Counted from the stretch's first letter, positions 34,215 to 46,290 are shown. The stretch: DNA of 64,000 nucleotides from Kryptolebias marmoratus (GCF_001649575.2 NC_051438.1:9604953-9668952), one strand, 5' to 3'. Made by a program: numbers and translations. Notes: generated by a model from the letters alone, not told the origin.

Positions 34215-34805
34215 CTGGACCATTCCAGACCCTAAACACATCATCAATATGTTTATGATCCGTAGCTGCTGGAAGGTGAACGTTGGTCCCAGACCCAAAT
34301 CTCTGAAAAAACTCCCTCAGGTTTCTCTCAAGGTATTTCTCTTTATTTTGCTCCATCTATCTTTCCATTACCTCAGTTAATGGACAGACCAGTTTCCCAG
34401 TCCCTGCTGGTAAAAAGCAGCCCCACACCATGCCGCGTCGCTGCCACCACCATGCTTCACTGTGGGAATGGTATTATTTATGCTCCAGACATGTTGTCGT
34501 CTTTAATGGCCAAAATCTTCCGTTTCAGTCTCATCTGACCACATCACTGTCTTTCGTGTGTTGTGTCTTTTGGCGAATTCCAAACAGCCTGCCGGATTTG
34601 TTCCTTATTTCCTGCCACTCATCCATGAAGCTCAGCGTTGTGCAGTTTATAGTGGTCCAACAGACAGATACTCCCACCTGTGCAGAAGAACTGCAGAGAT
34701 GGGAGTGTCTTTGGCCTCTTGGTTGCTTCTCTGATTAACACCCTCCTTACCCAGTCTGAGTTTTGGCAGGTTTTCTTTTATTTTCTATTAATGGATTTAA
34801 TAAAA

Positions 34806-35116
34806 ATCCATCCACTTTCTTTACCCGCTTTTCCTTTCCGTGTCACGGGGAGCTAGTGCCTACATCCTGCAGTTACTGTGTGAGAGGCAGGGGACACCAT
34901 GGACGGGTCTCCAGTGCATCACAGGGACACATAGAAACAAACAACCGTTCACACTCCCACTCGTGCTTAGGGGCAATTTAGAGTTACCAATAAACCGAAC
35001 ATGCAATTTTTTGTGGTCTGTGGGAGGAAACCCAGAAAGGCCCCAGACCAGGAGGCCATCCTGACCAGCTCGCTGGGAGACAACAGCTCTAACCACTGCT
35101 CCACCGTGCTGCCCGG
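34806..35116 (-). mobile_element. nested teleost interspersed repeat inside the Tc1-like element
   Basis: On the minus strand it starts GGGCAGCACGGTGGAGCAGT and ends in ATGGATGGA, passing through TTTCCTCCCACAGACCACAA and CCAGTGCATCACAGG-type blocks in inverse. These are a ubiquitous fish retroelement layout with a tRNA-like A-box start. Possible target duplication: TTTAATAAAA (34796-34805) and TTTTATAAAA (35117-35126), 9 of 10 matching. Confidence 0.6.
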
Positions 35117-36390
35117 TTTTATAAAACTTTTATTTTTATAATCCCCTGACCTGTACTTCTCTACAACTTTGTCTCTGACCTGTGTGGAGAGTTCCTTGGC
35201 CTTCATGCTGTTTCTTCCTAGGCGGTAAAACTCCCTACTTAAAAGTGCAGCACTAACGTTGATTCAGGGTCTAGCAGAACAGGTAGGCCAGTGGAGTGGG
35301 TCCGTTTAGCACAAGCAACACAGTCTCAGCGCATCAACAGGCTGAACTCAGTCTAGTCGAGTTAATGCAGCTCCACCATTGGTGAACTTAATGAAGTAGA
35401 TTTAATTAATCACTGTAATGTTGGATTGGATTCACATAATTTTGTTACATTTACTTTAAACAAACTGTTTCAATCGATTAGGTATTACTCTTTACATTTA
35501 AACACCCAAGTTTAAGCAGAACCAGTTGACATAACTTAAGATATTTAGTTACGTTAAGTAAATCTAGCATTTAATTTCTTAGAGTGACTTCGATTTTTTT
35601 AATTATTAATAAGAAAGATTTCGCCCCCCTTTAACTCCATTAATCTAAAGTACTCTGTAGGTACATTACTTATAATCTAATAGAAAAATCCATTTCACTT
35701 CCAAACTGTCAGGCAGTAAAAGAAAAAAGTACCAAATGGGTTGAATACCTTTGCAACCCACTCTATATACGTCATAGTTAAGTTCAGCCTTATTCTAAAA
35801 AAAATTTTTTAACTGCAATTATGCATTTTTACTCTAAAATAATGGCATTGCCTTGGAACAATTTTATTGAATTTGCTTCTAATATAATACAAAAGAAAGA
35901 ACACAGTTTGAGTCCAAACGAAATCACACATGGAGATGAAATTCAATGCCTTGAAAGTATATACTTGTATGAACGACCATGAACAGCTTTAACATGTCTG
36001 TATTCAGATATGTATTCAACAGATAAGTTTCATAGAGATGCTGGGGGTGTTTTTTCTCCACTTTTTCTTGCCTTCACCTTAGACTAAATGCCTAACCTTA
36101 ACCCAATCTAAGTGCAGCAAATCCGTCTGCGTGTAACAAATTGCTTTATTTGGCAGCGGCCTATGGTAAAATGAATTAAAACATACATCAAAGGATACTA
36201 GCTGCGTGGAAACAAGTCTCTCCCTGGAGTTTTCCATATACAGTAGAAAACAAGCTCGGTTATCTCCCTGAAAGTGATTAACTTACCTTCGGCTTACAGG
36301 CTAGTCATTAGCTGGTTCCACCCCCCCGAACATAGACCTCTGAGGCTGAATGTTTGAATTCTTCAAGAATATCAGAAAACGTTACATTTG

Positions 36391-37184
36391 TTACCTCCGC
36401 CTAGGAGGTTATGTTACTGGCAGTCTGTCTGTGTACAAGATTACCAAAAAGTTATAAGCAAAGGTTCATAAAATTCTCAGGAAACGTCAAACATGGTACA
36501 AGGAACAAATGATTGAAATTTGGTAGTGCTCCAGTCAAAGGTCAAAGGCCACAGATAAGCCAGTGCTCTAACTCTGCAGCTGTATAACAGGAATGTTAAA
36601 CTCCATACCTGGACACCTCATGGGTCGAGGGTGATCACCGTTGATTTTAAGGTGCCAGAGTCAAAGGTCAACATCACAGATGACCTTACGCTCTAACTCT
36701 GAAACCATGTAACAGAGGGAAATTAAACTGCGCAGCTGGAGACCTCTTAGATCAAGGGTGATCACCACTGATTTCAAGGTCATGGGGTCAAAAGTAAACA
36801 TCACAGTTGATCTAGTGCTCTATCTGTGCAACAGTGTCATGTAGGAACATCAAACACACCTCATGGGTCAAAGATGATGCCTGTTGATTTCAAGGTTCAT
36901 GGGGTCAAAGGTCACAGGTAAGCCCTTTTTTAAAAGGGCCCTTTTGTTTCCTCCACCAAGGAGGTTCTGTTTCCGGTCGTGTCCGCTGGTTTGTTTGTCT
37001 GTCTGTTAGCAAAGATCACATAAAAACTAAAGAACAGATTTGGAGGAAATGTTAAGGAAATGTTGGGTTTTTTTTTACAAAAAATAATGGATTACATCTT
37101 TGTGGTGATCCAGATTATGAACCGGATCGCACTGTTTTTCAGTCACGCTGAGAGGTTTGAGCTCTCTGAGTGCTTCTAGTTACT
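36391..37184 (+). repeat. interspersed repeat with DR1 half-site pairs, copy B
   Basis: This is the same family and orientation as 6215-7258. It starts TTACCTCCGCCTAGGAGGTT, a short hairpin that is probably the element end, and ends GAGTGCTTCTAGTTACTG. About four subunits are present. An exact GGGTCAAAGGTCA is at 36902-36914, a one-mismatch form (GAGTCAAAGGTCA) at 36658-36670, and a decayed form near 36785. Confidence 0.8.
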
Positions 37185-38357
37185 GATAATATAGTGACTT
37201 GTGGGAAGTTTCTTTTGTCGTTTCACGAGAGAATCTAATCCAGCCATATTGCATTTTAAGACAAGGGATGTATTTTCCCAGAGTCAGAATCTAACAACCC
37301 CCCTTTTTTTTTTACACCAGTCCAAAACACCTGCTAACATCTTGCATTTGAGCGGAGTGGGAACATGTTTAATTGGCATTCAGTCCCACGTCAGATGACT
37401 GCGTTGGTCGTGGGGAATTTCTGAGCTCCGGCGCCAATCAGCATTGATGGGAACAAAACACCAGGGCGTTCGTGCTCATTTTCGGCGTGGCTGCTGAGCC
37501 CAGGGGGTTGCGGGGGGGCTGCTGCAAAAGTGCGTTCGGCTCACTTTTCATTTCCCTCCACAGAAACATGAGCTAACCTAACGTGTCGCGCAGAGGCTCT
37601 CAGAGTGACGTTAACGACGATTACGGACGATAAACACGGCTCTTTCTTTCGGTTTGTTTGTTTTCTTGTCTGCAGCTCACTCGCAGTCCTGCTGTGAAGG
37701 TCTGAGCTCCAAAGTCCAGTCGGAAATAAACAAAAAAAAACAAACAAACTAATCGTCTGAGAAACGATCCGAATATGTGGTTCAACACAGCCTGCAGGAC
37801 GCTGGGTCACACCTTCTCAATGTGCTGCTGCAGCCAACAAAGAATGATTCCTGGGACTGGTGGGAGCACCTAGATCAGACCCCCCCCAAGATAACATTGA
37901 AACTTTATCAGATCTGGCCCTTCAGTCTGTGACAGATCCAGTCTCTGTCGCTTCTCATTTTACTTTAAAAAAAAAATCCGAGACTTTAAAGCCAAGAAAA
38001 AAAAAAAAAACTTTTCAATTTCTCCGTAATCTGTGATTTTGATGTGGAAAAAGCAACAGAGAACATCAGATGGGACCGAGCCAACTATGCCAAAAAAACA
38101 ATATCAAGTATCTGACTTGAGTTATTGTACATCATTAACTCGAGTGTCTGCTTCAGTGTATATTTTCTTTTTTTTTCTTCTTGTTTTAAAGTCACTATTA
38201 GTAGTTGTTTGATTGGAATTTTTGTTGAGGCCTTTTTTAGCTGTTTTTAATAGCGAACGCTAATGATGTCTTATTAAATTCAATCTACTTCTCCTGGTTC
38301 ATTAAAGTACGTTTGTTCTAAATTCTATATAATATGAAACTGGGAAAAGGTACTGGT

Positions 38358-38547
38358 GGTCAGAGGGCTCGGTGTGATGGCAGCCTCACGTCTGTCAGCC
38401 CGCCCCAGGGCCGCTGTGGCTACAGAGCAGCTCACCACCATCAGTGTGTGAATGGGTGGATGAATGGGTGAATGACTGAATGTAGAGTGAAGCACTTTGG
38501 GGTCCTTGGACAAGATAAAGCGCTATACAAGTACAGGCCATTTACCA
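38358..38547 (+). mobile_element. tRNA-derived SINE, tail half
   Basis: It starts at GGTCAGAGGGCTCGGTG and ends AGCACTTTGGGGTCCTTGGA...AAGCGCTATACAAGTACAGG...ATTTACCA, a LINE-like 3' tail. The tRNA-like head is absent here but present in the copy at 45868-46026. Confidence 0.55.
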
Positions 38548-38879
38548 ATTATTTGATATTTCTACATGAATGGTTTGACATATTACATCTAAAACCAGGG
38601 TTCATTTATGTTTTTTTTTCAATAAATACTGATTGAGATTAGCCCTTAGCTAGGACCAAGTGTTTAATTTTGCCCCCCATCCATGTAACTGAGTTTGATA
38701 CCTCCTGATTTAAACTTGTCCACTTGTTCAAACAACACCTTTACTGTTAAAAACACACACACCCCATTCCATTTGTTCTGTCAGTACTCACCGGTATTTA
38801 ATGTCAATACCCGAGTGTAGACCATTTGTTACTATTTTAAATACATTTTTAGTAAGTGTGTGTGTGTGCGTGTGCTCAC

Positions 38880-39053
38880 CTTTGTCACCCGTGTACGTGC
38901 TTTCAGGGTTGAGTGTGTCCAGCAGGTGGACGGAGCTCGTGGGCCGGCTTTTGCTGCGGTCCTCCTGTTGATGGTCCGCTGAGCTCAGGCCGTTTTCGTA
39001 CAGCTGGCTCTCGCCGTGCCGCAGATGCCAGGTCAGACCTAACAGGTGGACCG
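38880..39053 (-). CDS. tenm1: teneurin-1 exon: post-membrane extracellular linker
   Basis: This 174-bp exon is in phase 1 at both ends and encodes VHLLGLTWHLRHGESQLYEN followed by a Ser/Thr/Asp-rich linker ending TYTGDK. The start VHLLGLTWHL directly continues the membrane helix of the upstream exon and is the conserved teneurin sequence after the membrane. The rest is the poorly conserved spacer before the next exon. The acceptor AG is at 39055-39054 and is preceded by a (TG)n tract instead of an ordinary polypyrimidine run. The donor is GTGAGC from 38879, and a CA-rich tract follows within the intron. The last base G plus AG of the next exon gives Glu, so the junction reads DKEKWVRGRAID. 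No canonical furin RXKR site is visible in it. Length and phase fit a teneurin linker exon. Confidence 0.88.
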
Positions 39054-39057
39054 CTGC

Positions 39058-39079
39058 GCACACACACACACACACACAA
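39058..39079. repeat. (CA)n / (TG)n tract at tenm1 acceptor
   Basis: On the minus strand this is a run of about ten TG dinucleotides immediately before GCGCAG and the exon start at 39053. It takes the place of a polypyrimidine tract. Confidence 0.9.
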
Positions 39080-40102
39080 ACAGCCAAAGGGGAAAAAAAA
39101 AAAAAAACAGGAAGAGAAAAGCAGAGATAAAACATCATTATTCAAGGCACGCTGAGGGGTGTGTCTGCATCCCGTTTAATGCCCATCTTAGAGCACTCAC
39201 TCTCCTTTTTCTGCTTATTAGCTGCCAGCGAGCGACGGACAATTAGCAAACACACACACACGCGCGTACTCGCAGACTGGGTCGGTGAGCCGATGTGTTG
39301 GCACGTGACCGCAGAACGTAGCAGAGGTGGGCAATTAAGGCAGATCTTTAGCGCCTGAGCCCAGGGCTGGTATTAAAGCGGTAACACAGCCTTTTATGCA
39401 TGACTAATGACGCTTTGAAAGCTGCTGCCGATTCACGATCCATATGGGGCTTTTAAACAACAAAGGGTGCGGGGGGGGGGGAATCCCGGAGTCCCCCCCG
39501 TAAAACTGTTCACTGGGACAACAATCCTGCGTGCCATCAAGTAAGCAAAACTAACACCTGCCCATTAAAGAAATTAATTAGTCTCTTTCGCAAGGCCGTC
39601 GGTAAAACGAAGCGTTTTCTTTTACCCCCGCTCCGACCAAATCGCAAAGGTTCTATTCACATGAGATTACGCCCGAACGCCGCTTTCGTTTTTATTTAGT
39701 TGTCCTTGTTTTGTTTGTTTTTTATTTCTCCTTCTTTGAAAGAATCTGAAAAGGTTATGTGCCTTTGCTGGTGGGAAGAACAAAGCGAATAAAATACATC
39801 ATTGCAAGTTTTTTTTTTTTTGTTTTGTTTTTTTTTTTTTTTTTTTTTTTTTTGTCTCTCTCTCCTCCTCCCCCCACCCCCCACCCCTCGTCGTCTCTTT
39901 CTCTCTCCTGACACATTTGGAACATCAAACAAAAGCAAAGACTCGAATCACAAAGTTGTGATGCGCTGGTGGCAGTCGGGAGGACGGCTGCCGCATGCAG
40001 ATCAAGGTAAGGAAACTTCTGAAGACTTCAAACATCCTCGCAGTCTGCCGTCTGTCTGCTGATTGCCGGCACCCAGGAAAAAAAAAAGAAAAAAAAAAAA
40101 AA

Positions 40103-40288
40103 NNNNNNNNNNNNNNNNNNNNNNNNNNNNNNNNNNNNNNNNNNNNNNNNNNNNNNNNNNNNNNNNNNNNNNNNNNNNNNNNNNNNNNNNNNNNNNNNNN
40201 NNNNNNNNNNNNNNNNNNNNNNNNNNNNNNNNNNNNNNNNNNNNNNNNNNNNNNNNNNNNNNNNNNNNNNNNNNNNNNNNNNNNNNNN
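40103..40288. other. assembly gap
   Basis: 186 N, preceded by an A-rich homopolymer run. Confidence 0.99.
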
Positions 40289-40689
40289 ACCCCCAGTCCC
40301 CTGCTGATGAGGGAAGCCTAATTAAACCTGCAGATAGTTCAAAGCCATTTGCAGCTACTTTCAATGGAGGGGAGGGGGCGCTATTTTTCCATTCCCCCCC
40401 CCCTGAAAACAAAAACAGCAAATGAATGATGAGCCGCGAGAGCCGCCGGGATCGGCAGTCCGGACCCTAGCTATCAGCGATCCCCCCCCCCGCGCACCGT
40501 GCGACCTCGGAACGCTCGTGACCGGCGCCGGCGCCGCGGGAAAGACGCCAGGCTGGACTACTCGAACCGTAGCAAAACGTAGGGGTACTGTTCAGTCTTT
40601 ACACGTTTAAATCTCGTTTTTGTTGTCCCCCTTTCTCTGTAGTTCCAGTCACCCTCTGCTGGAAGGAGTGGGTGGATTGTGTTTTGGCT

Positions 40690-41500
40690 TGCGTCAGTCT
40701 GTTAGCAAAATATCTCAAGACCCACTGAAAGGACTTTAATGAAACTTGAAGAATGTAATCCCTGGATGAAAATCTATACCTGATTAACCTACGGACAGAA
40801 CCCAAATCAAGATGGCCGTCAGAGCCCACCGACCATAGAAAACATGATAACAGCCATAATGCAGCCAATTTTACAGATACGGATCTAAGATTTGGCGTGG
40901 TAGTAGCTGAGACTGATCCCCAACATGTATTCTGAGCGCTGACAGAGTGCACAAGATCTGTTGGAAATTTTTCAATTAAATATTTGGAGTCAACTCTTGT
41001 CTGTCTGTTAGAACAATATCTTGCAAACTACTGGAAGGATCTTAACTAAACTTTCAGGAAATAATCCATGGATGTACGTCTACAACTGATTAACATTTAG
41101 AGCCAGCCCGATTTAAGATGGCCGCCACAGCCAACTGGCTTCAGAGAACACTTTTTTTTTTAATAATTCAGTCAGTTTTATGGATATTGCGCTAAAATTT
41201 GGAATGGTTGTAGCTGGGAGTCATTCACAATACATAATCCAATCACTACTCATTGCGTGAGATCTTTACTTAAAACGTGAGCATTAAATATTGGAGGCAG
41301 ATCTGTTTGTCTGTTAGCAAAATATCTCACGAACCACTGGACGGAATGTATTGAAAGATTCAGGAAGTAACCATTGGGTGGACATCTATGACCGGATACA
41401 TTTTGGAGTCAAACTGATTCGAAACGTGGCCACGACTTGGTCAGTTTTACAAAAATCAAGCAGCGCTTCACAACACATACGCCGAGCAGACATGTTGCAG
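40690..41500 (-). repeat. array of ~305-bp family units, inverse orientation
   Basis: Cores AAGATGGCCGTC at 40809 and AAGATGGCCGCC at 41115 (306 bp apart), with a third decayed core near 41425. Modules GTCTGTTAGCAAAATATCTC and GTGGTAGTAGCTGAGACTGA are clear. Confidence 0.85.
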
Positions 41501-43086
41501 CTACAGTTTATTTTTCATTTCATTCATTTTAATTGAATGACTTCCTTATTTAGAGATGCAGGATTTTCTTGTAATGACTCAGTCTGATGCCGGCGGACAC
41601 ACAAAAAAAAATTTATGATGAAGAGCAACCAAAACGATCCGCCTTGTACTCTCGATTCCCCGCGTTCCGTTTCCGTTCCACCCGTCTGCCGCCGCCGCCG
41701 CCGCAAACGGACCGCATCGTTAGCAGACAGGTGGGAGAGAAAATAAATAAAATAAAGTGAAGCCGGAGAGGAGCACCAGTAATGCTCAGAATCCCGTCTT
41801 CTTCTTCCACGACAGCCCACCCGGATGAGCCTCCCCCCTCCCCCCCTTCTCCCACCCGCTGAGATTTCCTTTAAGCCCGTTATCGGCTCAGTTCATTACC
41901 ATCAAACGGAAAACATTACACCGCACCTCCACGTGCAGACCCCCGCCCCCCGCCGCCGCCGCCATCACGGCTCCGACCTGGCTGGGTTTCGCAGCAGAGT
42001 GGAACAGCCCATCACATTTTCATAAATTAGTCTGGAGAAGCGCTTTGTGAGGTATGACAAGTTATTTCCAAACGGATTTCCGCCGTTCAGCCTTTCATGC
42101 TCCATATTCTCCTCGCTTTTTTCCTCATCTAAATTGCTTTTCTTGCCCCCCCCCCTCTCTCCGCCACCACCTTGTTGTTTAATACCCTCCCTACCATACA
42201 CGTACACACACACACACACACACACCTCTGTGAGCCAAGTGTTAGCCACTCCAGACAGGACTCTGGCAGCATTAGTCCTTGGCAGCTCTCTCTCTCTCCG
42301 ACTTTCTCCTCCTCGCCACTCGTCGCCTCCTCAAAAGCCCTCAGAAGCCTACTTGGGCTCATCACTCTCTTGTTTTAAGGCTGTTAACCTTTTGCTTGAA
42401 CACTTAGCGTCAACAGACACCCGAGCGCAAACACGCACTTTAAGCAAGGAGCGGACAAGGACCTGGGAAAGGAGACGTCTCGCTCCTATCAAGACTACAG
42501 CGAAGACTGTTTTCCTTTTTTTTTTTCCCCCCCATCTGATTGGATTGGTACTTAGAACAATTAAAGTCGTTTCATTGCAGAGTTCTGAAGTGGGACGGTC
42601 GTTAATGTCTTCGCCCCGTGTCCGTTTGTCGGGGTGTCCTTGCACTTATTTCAAAAAATACTGGTGTCATGTTTACAAAAACTGACTTAAATCGCAATCT
42701 GTACATAAGTTTTTCCTTGATTTGATTCAGAGTTTCGTATTTTTTTATCGTTTCAGCCCCTTCCCCTCCCGTAGTTACTGTTATTTTTGTTAGGTAAGCC
42801 TAAAAGGTAATCTGATGTTTCTTTTTTTTTTTTTTTTTTTACGTACCTTTCTGTAATCAGTTCCAGTAAATGTCATTCTTCAGAAAGTGACCTTTTGTTC
42901 CAGTTCATAAGTAGACCACTTGTGAGCTAGACCCTGCTGTAATACCCGATAAATGATCCCAGGAAGACAAGTAAATCTGGAAACTTGCATTTATTTACCA
43001 TTCGAGGTGTAATAGTACACGTTTACTATATTTCATGACTGTGTGCGTAGTTCGTTCTGGGGTTGTTTGGTTTTGTTTGTTTTTTG

Positions 43087-43257
43087 TACCATATTTTCCG
43101 ATGAATGGTCCGTTTTCAAACTTTTGTCATATATAAAGCGCACCGGACTACAAGATCAAAGGTTTTTAATGGACTAACGGATTATAAGGTGAACTGCAGT
43201 TTCTTTAAAAAAAACTGAAGGCTTTGAAGTGCGCCTTATCGTCCGGAAATTACGGTA
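43087..43257. mobile_element. 171-bp MITE with TACC...GGTA ends
   Basis: Left end TACCATATTTTCCG and right end CGGAAATTACGGTA form imperfect terminal inverted repeats. The interior has the TATAAGGCGCACTT-like motif of this common vertebrate element (GTGCGCCTTATCGTCCGGAA at the right). It is probably TA-targeting; superfamily not certain. Confidence 0.7.
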
Positions 43258-45104
43258 TGAGTTTGGTAAAACAGAATGACGGGAGAAAATCATTTCAAAC
43301 AGGCAACAGCATTACGAGAAGCAGAGACAGGAAGTGGAAAAGCCCTTGATACTGGGGAGGCTCTAAGGTAGTAGTTGTGTACAGCAAGGTAGGATTTGCC
43401 AACTGATTATAATATCTAAAAAAATGTAAAAAGTCATATTGTAGCTCCTGTCATATCCAATCTGAACTAAAAGCAGAGTCCCCAGGTTGAAACAAACACC
43501 AACCAACTTCGATAAACTGTACAACTCAATGGTCTCTCCTGTTTGGAAAGAAAAGTACAAAAAGTACTGATTTGGCCTAAAACTTACGCAAAATAAGTGG
43601 TGATAAATAAACAATTAAGATCTCTCAGCGTGAAAATGAAGAATAAAGAAGACGGCCGCTCAGCTGGCTGAGCGTTTGGCTGCTGTTCATGCACGGATGG
43701 CGGCGTTTATCGGAGGTCATCTTTTAAGTCTGTAAATTATGTTCCTTTCGGTCCTCCGTATGTCCATCCATCACTGCCGTCGTAGATCACCGGGAGACCA
43801 CACCGCAGCCGATCTCCAAACGAACAGGAAGCCGTCTGTCCCCTGAACGCACCGTTCTTGCTTTGCTTTGTTGTAGAGAGCTTAAGATCTTCCTCTGCTC
43901 CTTTTTTCTGTCGAGGTGGTTCGCAAAAAGGGGAAGGAAAAAAAAAAACCTATGATGAGAGCGGTGACCCCTAATGATCAAGACTGCACGCGGGTAACGA
44001 CAAGACGGAGTCTTTAATCTCAGTGTGTTCGGTGGTAGAGTTTTTGTTTTAATTGGATGTCTTGTTCATTTGCTGCTGGTGTCGAGAACCTAAAATATTT
44101 CTACCGGACGGATTTAAGAAACAAAAAAAAAATTCCCCCAGTTGAATTGCTTTTTTATTGAAAAATGAGCACGTAACGGGGCTTTTCCTTTTTTCCTTCC
44201 GACCTTGGAAGACGAAATTTGGACTCCGAGAGCGCCCGTCGGATGGAACGCTCGGAGCCGGCTTGGTCGTCACGGGGACGCGCCGCCGGAGAAATGCTCC
44301 AAGAAACCTTGAGTTCCGTATTGTCGAACGGTTCACTTCGTTGCGTTCTGTCAAAAAGGATGAGCCATAAAAATAAAAAAACTTTAAAAAAGCGGGGCGT
44401 GAGTTACGGCTCCCGCTCAGACGCCGAATTAATTCGCAAAAAAAAAAGGGTTCTGACGTCTGAACTGTTGGGGCCGAAACCTCAAACACAGCCACGACTC
44501 CAGTTTGAAGCCACCAGAAGCAGCACAGATTCAATCGGTTTCGTGCCTCAGCTTGATATTTTGGAAGATTACGCTCATTAGCGGTCTTGCGAGAGACGTG
44601 CTCCGTGTACAATTAAAAAAAAAAAAAAAACAGCTCCAGTCTGCAACCGACTTATTGTTTACTCCCTCTAAAAAAAGGAGCACATATGTTTATTCCACCA
44701 GGATGAAGTACTGGGCTCTCAGATTACCATCACTGTGTCATGAATCTCCACAGTCAGAAACGCGAGGACCTTGTGGGTATTTTTTTTTTTTGGTGCGACG
44801 TTTACGACACAAAAGAAAATCTAATGACAAGGTTTGAGACCGGAATAAAAAGTAACTTCCCCTCACTTCTCCACTTTTTTTTTTGCCCTTTACGCAGACC
44901 AAAAAAAAAAAATACATACACAGTCACCCAGAAACCCTCTTCTAAACACAGCGTGCAGCCAGTTATGTGAGCAGCATGTGCACAGCGTGAACCTTCACTC
45001 TTCCCGCTCTTATCTTCCCGCTCGTCTATCCATCTCCTTCCCCGCGTCCGTCCGTCTCTCTCCCATGTGGTCTTCGCCGAAGGAGGAGACGAGCGGGAGG
45101 GGTG

Positions 45105-45160
45105 NNNNNNNNNNNNNNNNNNNNNNNNNNNNNNNNNNNNNNNNNNNNNNNNNNNNNNNN
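45105..45160. other. assembly gap
   Basis: 56 N, followed directly by ten G. Confidence 0.99.
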
Positions 45161-45867
45161 GGGGGGGGGGAAAGAAAGTAAAAGAAGAACGGAGCAAAAT
45201 CGTCACACGTTAAAGAGGCAGACTCGGGCCGAGTCCAGTCATTAGAAAGCGGAGCGCGGCAACGGCAGTGAGTGGCAGCGAGCTAACAGGCCGGGGCCCC
45301 TCCAACGCATGAATCATTGATCAGTGTGACAGTGAGATGACTGCCAGAGGTAATAGGATGGCACTGCTGTGCAGGGGGGGGCTTCTTTCTGTACCTTCGG
45401 CTTTCCTGTCGAGATGAGGATGAGGGAGGCTAAGGGGAAGGAGATCGGCACAGACAGAGACGGTTAAGAGTAATGGGGCTACTTGATGTGGCTGTTATGG
45501 ATATTTCGGCGCATGAATCCAAGAGCGGGGGACTGGGAACGAGACGGCAAAAGGTGCAGGGAGAACAGTCCTTTCGTCACAGCAAAGTTCCATAAGCGTC
45601 ATGGCAGATCGATGGACCGGCGGGCCAGTTGTTAAGGCCGGCTGTTGGTAATTCGTAAAATAATGGTATCCGTTGGCAGGACGGTGTCGTTACGTGTGGC
45701 TCCACCTTCCTTGTTTCGATCAGTCGGCACTTCCTGCAGCCGGAGTTCCTTTTTTTTTACGGAAGGGGTGCTGTTCCAGTCCCGGCACCCAGGCAGACCC
45801 AAAATTGAAGCTAAACTGGAATAATGTGCTAATCTTTGCTATATTTCCATGAGAGAGTTTTATGGTA

Positions 45868-46026
45868 AATTCATTCACACCATCACACCGGCGCCACCGA
45901 GCCCTCTGACCGAGGCAGGTGAAGCGTCTTGCCCAAAGGACACAACGGCTGAGATGGAGCTGAGGATTGAACCGGCAACCCTTCGGTAACAGGACGAACC
46001 CCTACCTCCTGATCCACTGCCGCCGA
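45868..46026 (-). mobile_element. tRNA-derived SINE, head half
   Basis: On the minus strand it runs from GGCGGCAGTGGATCAGGAGG (A-box-like) through GCCGGTTCAATCC (B box, 45964-45973 complement) to GGTCAGAGGGCTCGGTG and a GGTGTGAATGAATT end. The last conserved block overlaps the start of the tail copy at 38358 by 17 bp. Confidence 0.6.
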
Positions 46027-46089
46027 CTTCTTCAAAATCTGGGAAGATGCCTAAAAAGTTTTGAGTTTTGAGCTCAGACATCCTACAGT

Positions 46090-46290
46090 AAACGTTTGGC
46101 CAAATTTCTCCAATAACTGCTTTTTTATCTGGTAAATTGTAATCTCTACGTCACGTGGAGTACCCCAGGGTTCTGGTCTGGGGCCAGTGTTATTCTTGCT
46201 TTATATATCTCCTCTTGGTAAGATTATCAGTACGTTTAGTGACTCTTACCACATTTACTCAGTCGGCATTCAACTATCCTGTCAGATCTA
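46090..46290 (+). pseudogene. L2/Rex1-like LINE reverse-transcriptase fragment
   Basis: The plus strand encodes GVPQGSGLGPVLFLLYISPL (about 46155-46214), the PQGSxLGP motif of non-LTR reverse transcriptases, followed by GKIIS. No catalytic YADD box survives before the sequence changes. Confidence 0.65.

Larger units (their letters stand above)
34008..35766 (-). mobile_element. Tc1/mariner-like transposon remnant with nested repeats
   Basis: The minus strand reads transposase N-terminal sequence MKAKELSTQVRDKVVEKYRS (start 35206). Further left, antisense sequence matches familiar fish Tc1 segments (TGCCACCACCATGCTTCACT at about 34443; CTGCTGGAAGGTGAACGTTG at about 34267). The right terminus TTGAATACCTTTGCAACCCA followed by CTCTATA is a decayed Tc1-like inverted-repeat end (35741-35766). 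The left terminus is lost. The frame is destroyed by stops, by the nested repeat at 34806-35116 and by a probable second insertion near 35240-35590. Confidence 0.75.
19875..38879 (-). other. tenm1: tenm1 intron, 19.0 kb
   Basis: This intron contains assembly gaps at 20506-20574, 25037-25082 and 28203-28778, a LINE 3' end (22059-22235), repeat-family units (23318-23530, 25356-25990, 29092-29345), the DIRS-like element, a 55-bp satellite (30102-30373), a TTAA-flanked MITE, TG/GA/CA microsatellites (31633-31811), a Tc1-like element, the second DR1-bearing repeat copy and a SINE tail. Stretches 31860-34000 and 35780-36390 hold nothing I can identify apart from candidate conserved sequence. No exon was recognised. 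Confidence 0.6.

Noticed and set aside
42047..42685. 212-codon plus-strand open frame
   Set aside because: Composed of CT-rich and CA-repeat translation (SSLF, HTHTHT) without domain features.
45958..46026. tRNA gene
   Set aside because: The B-box-like GGTTCAATCC belongs to a longer SINE consensus and no cloverleaf can be folded around it.
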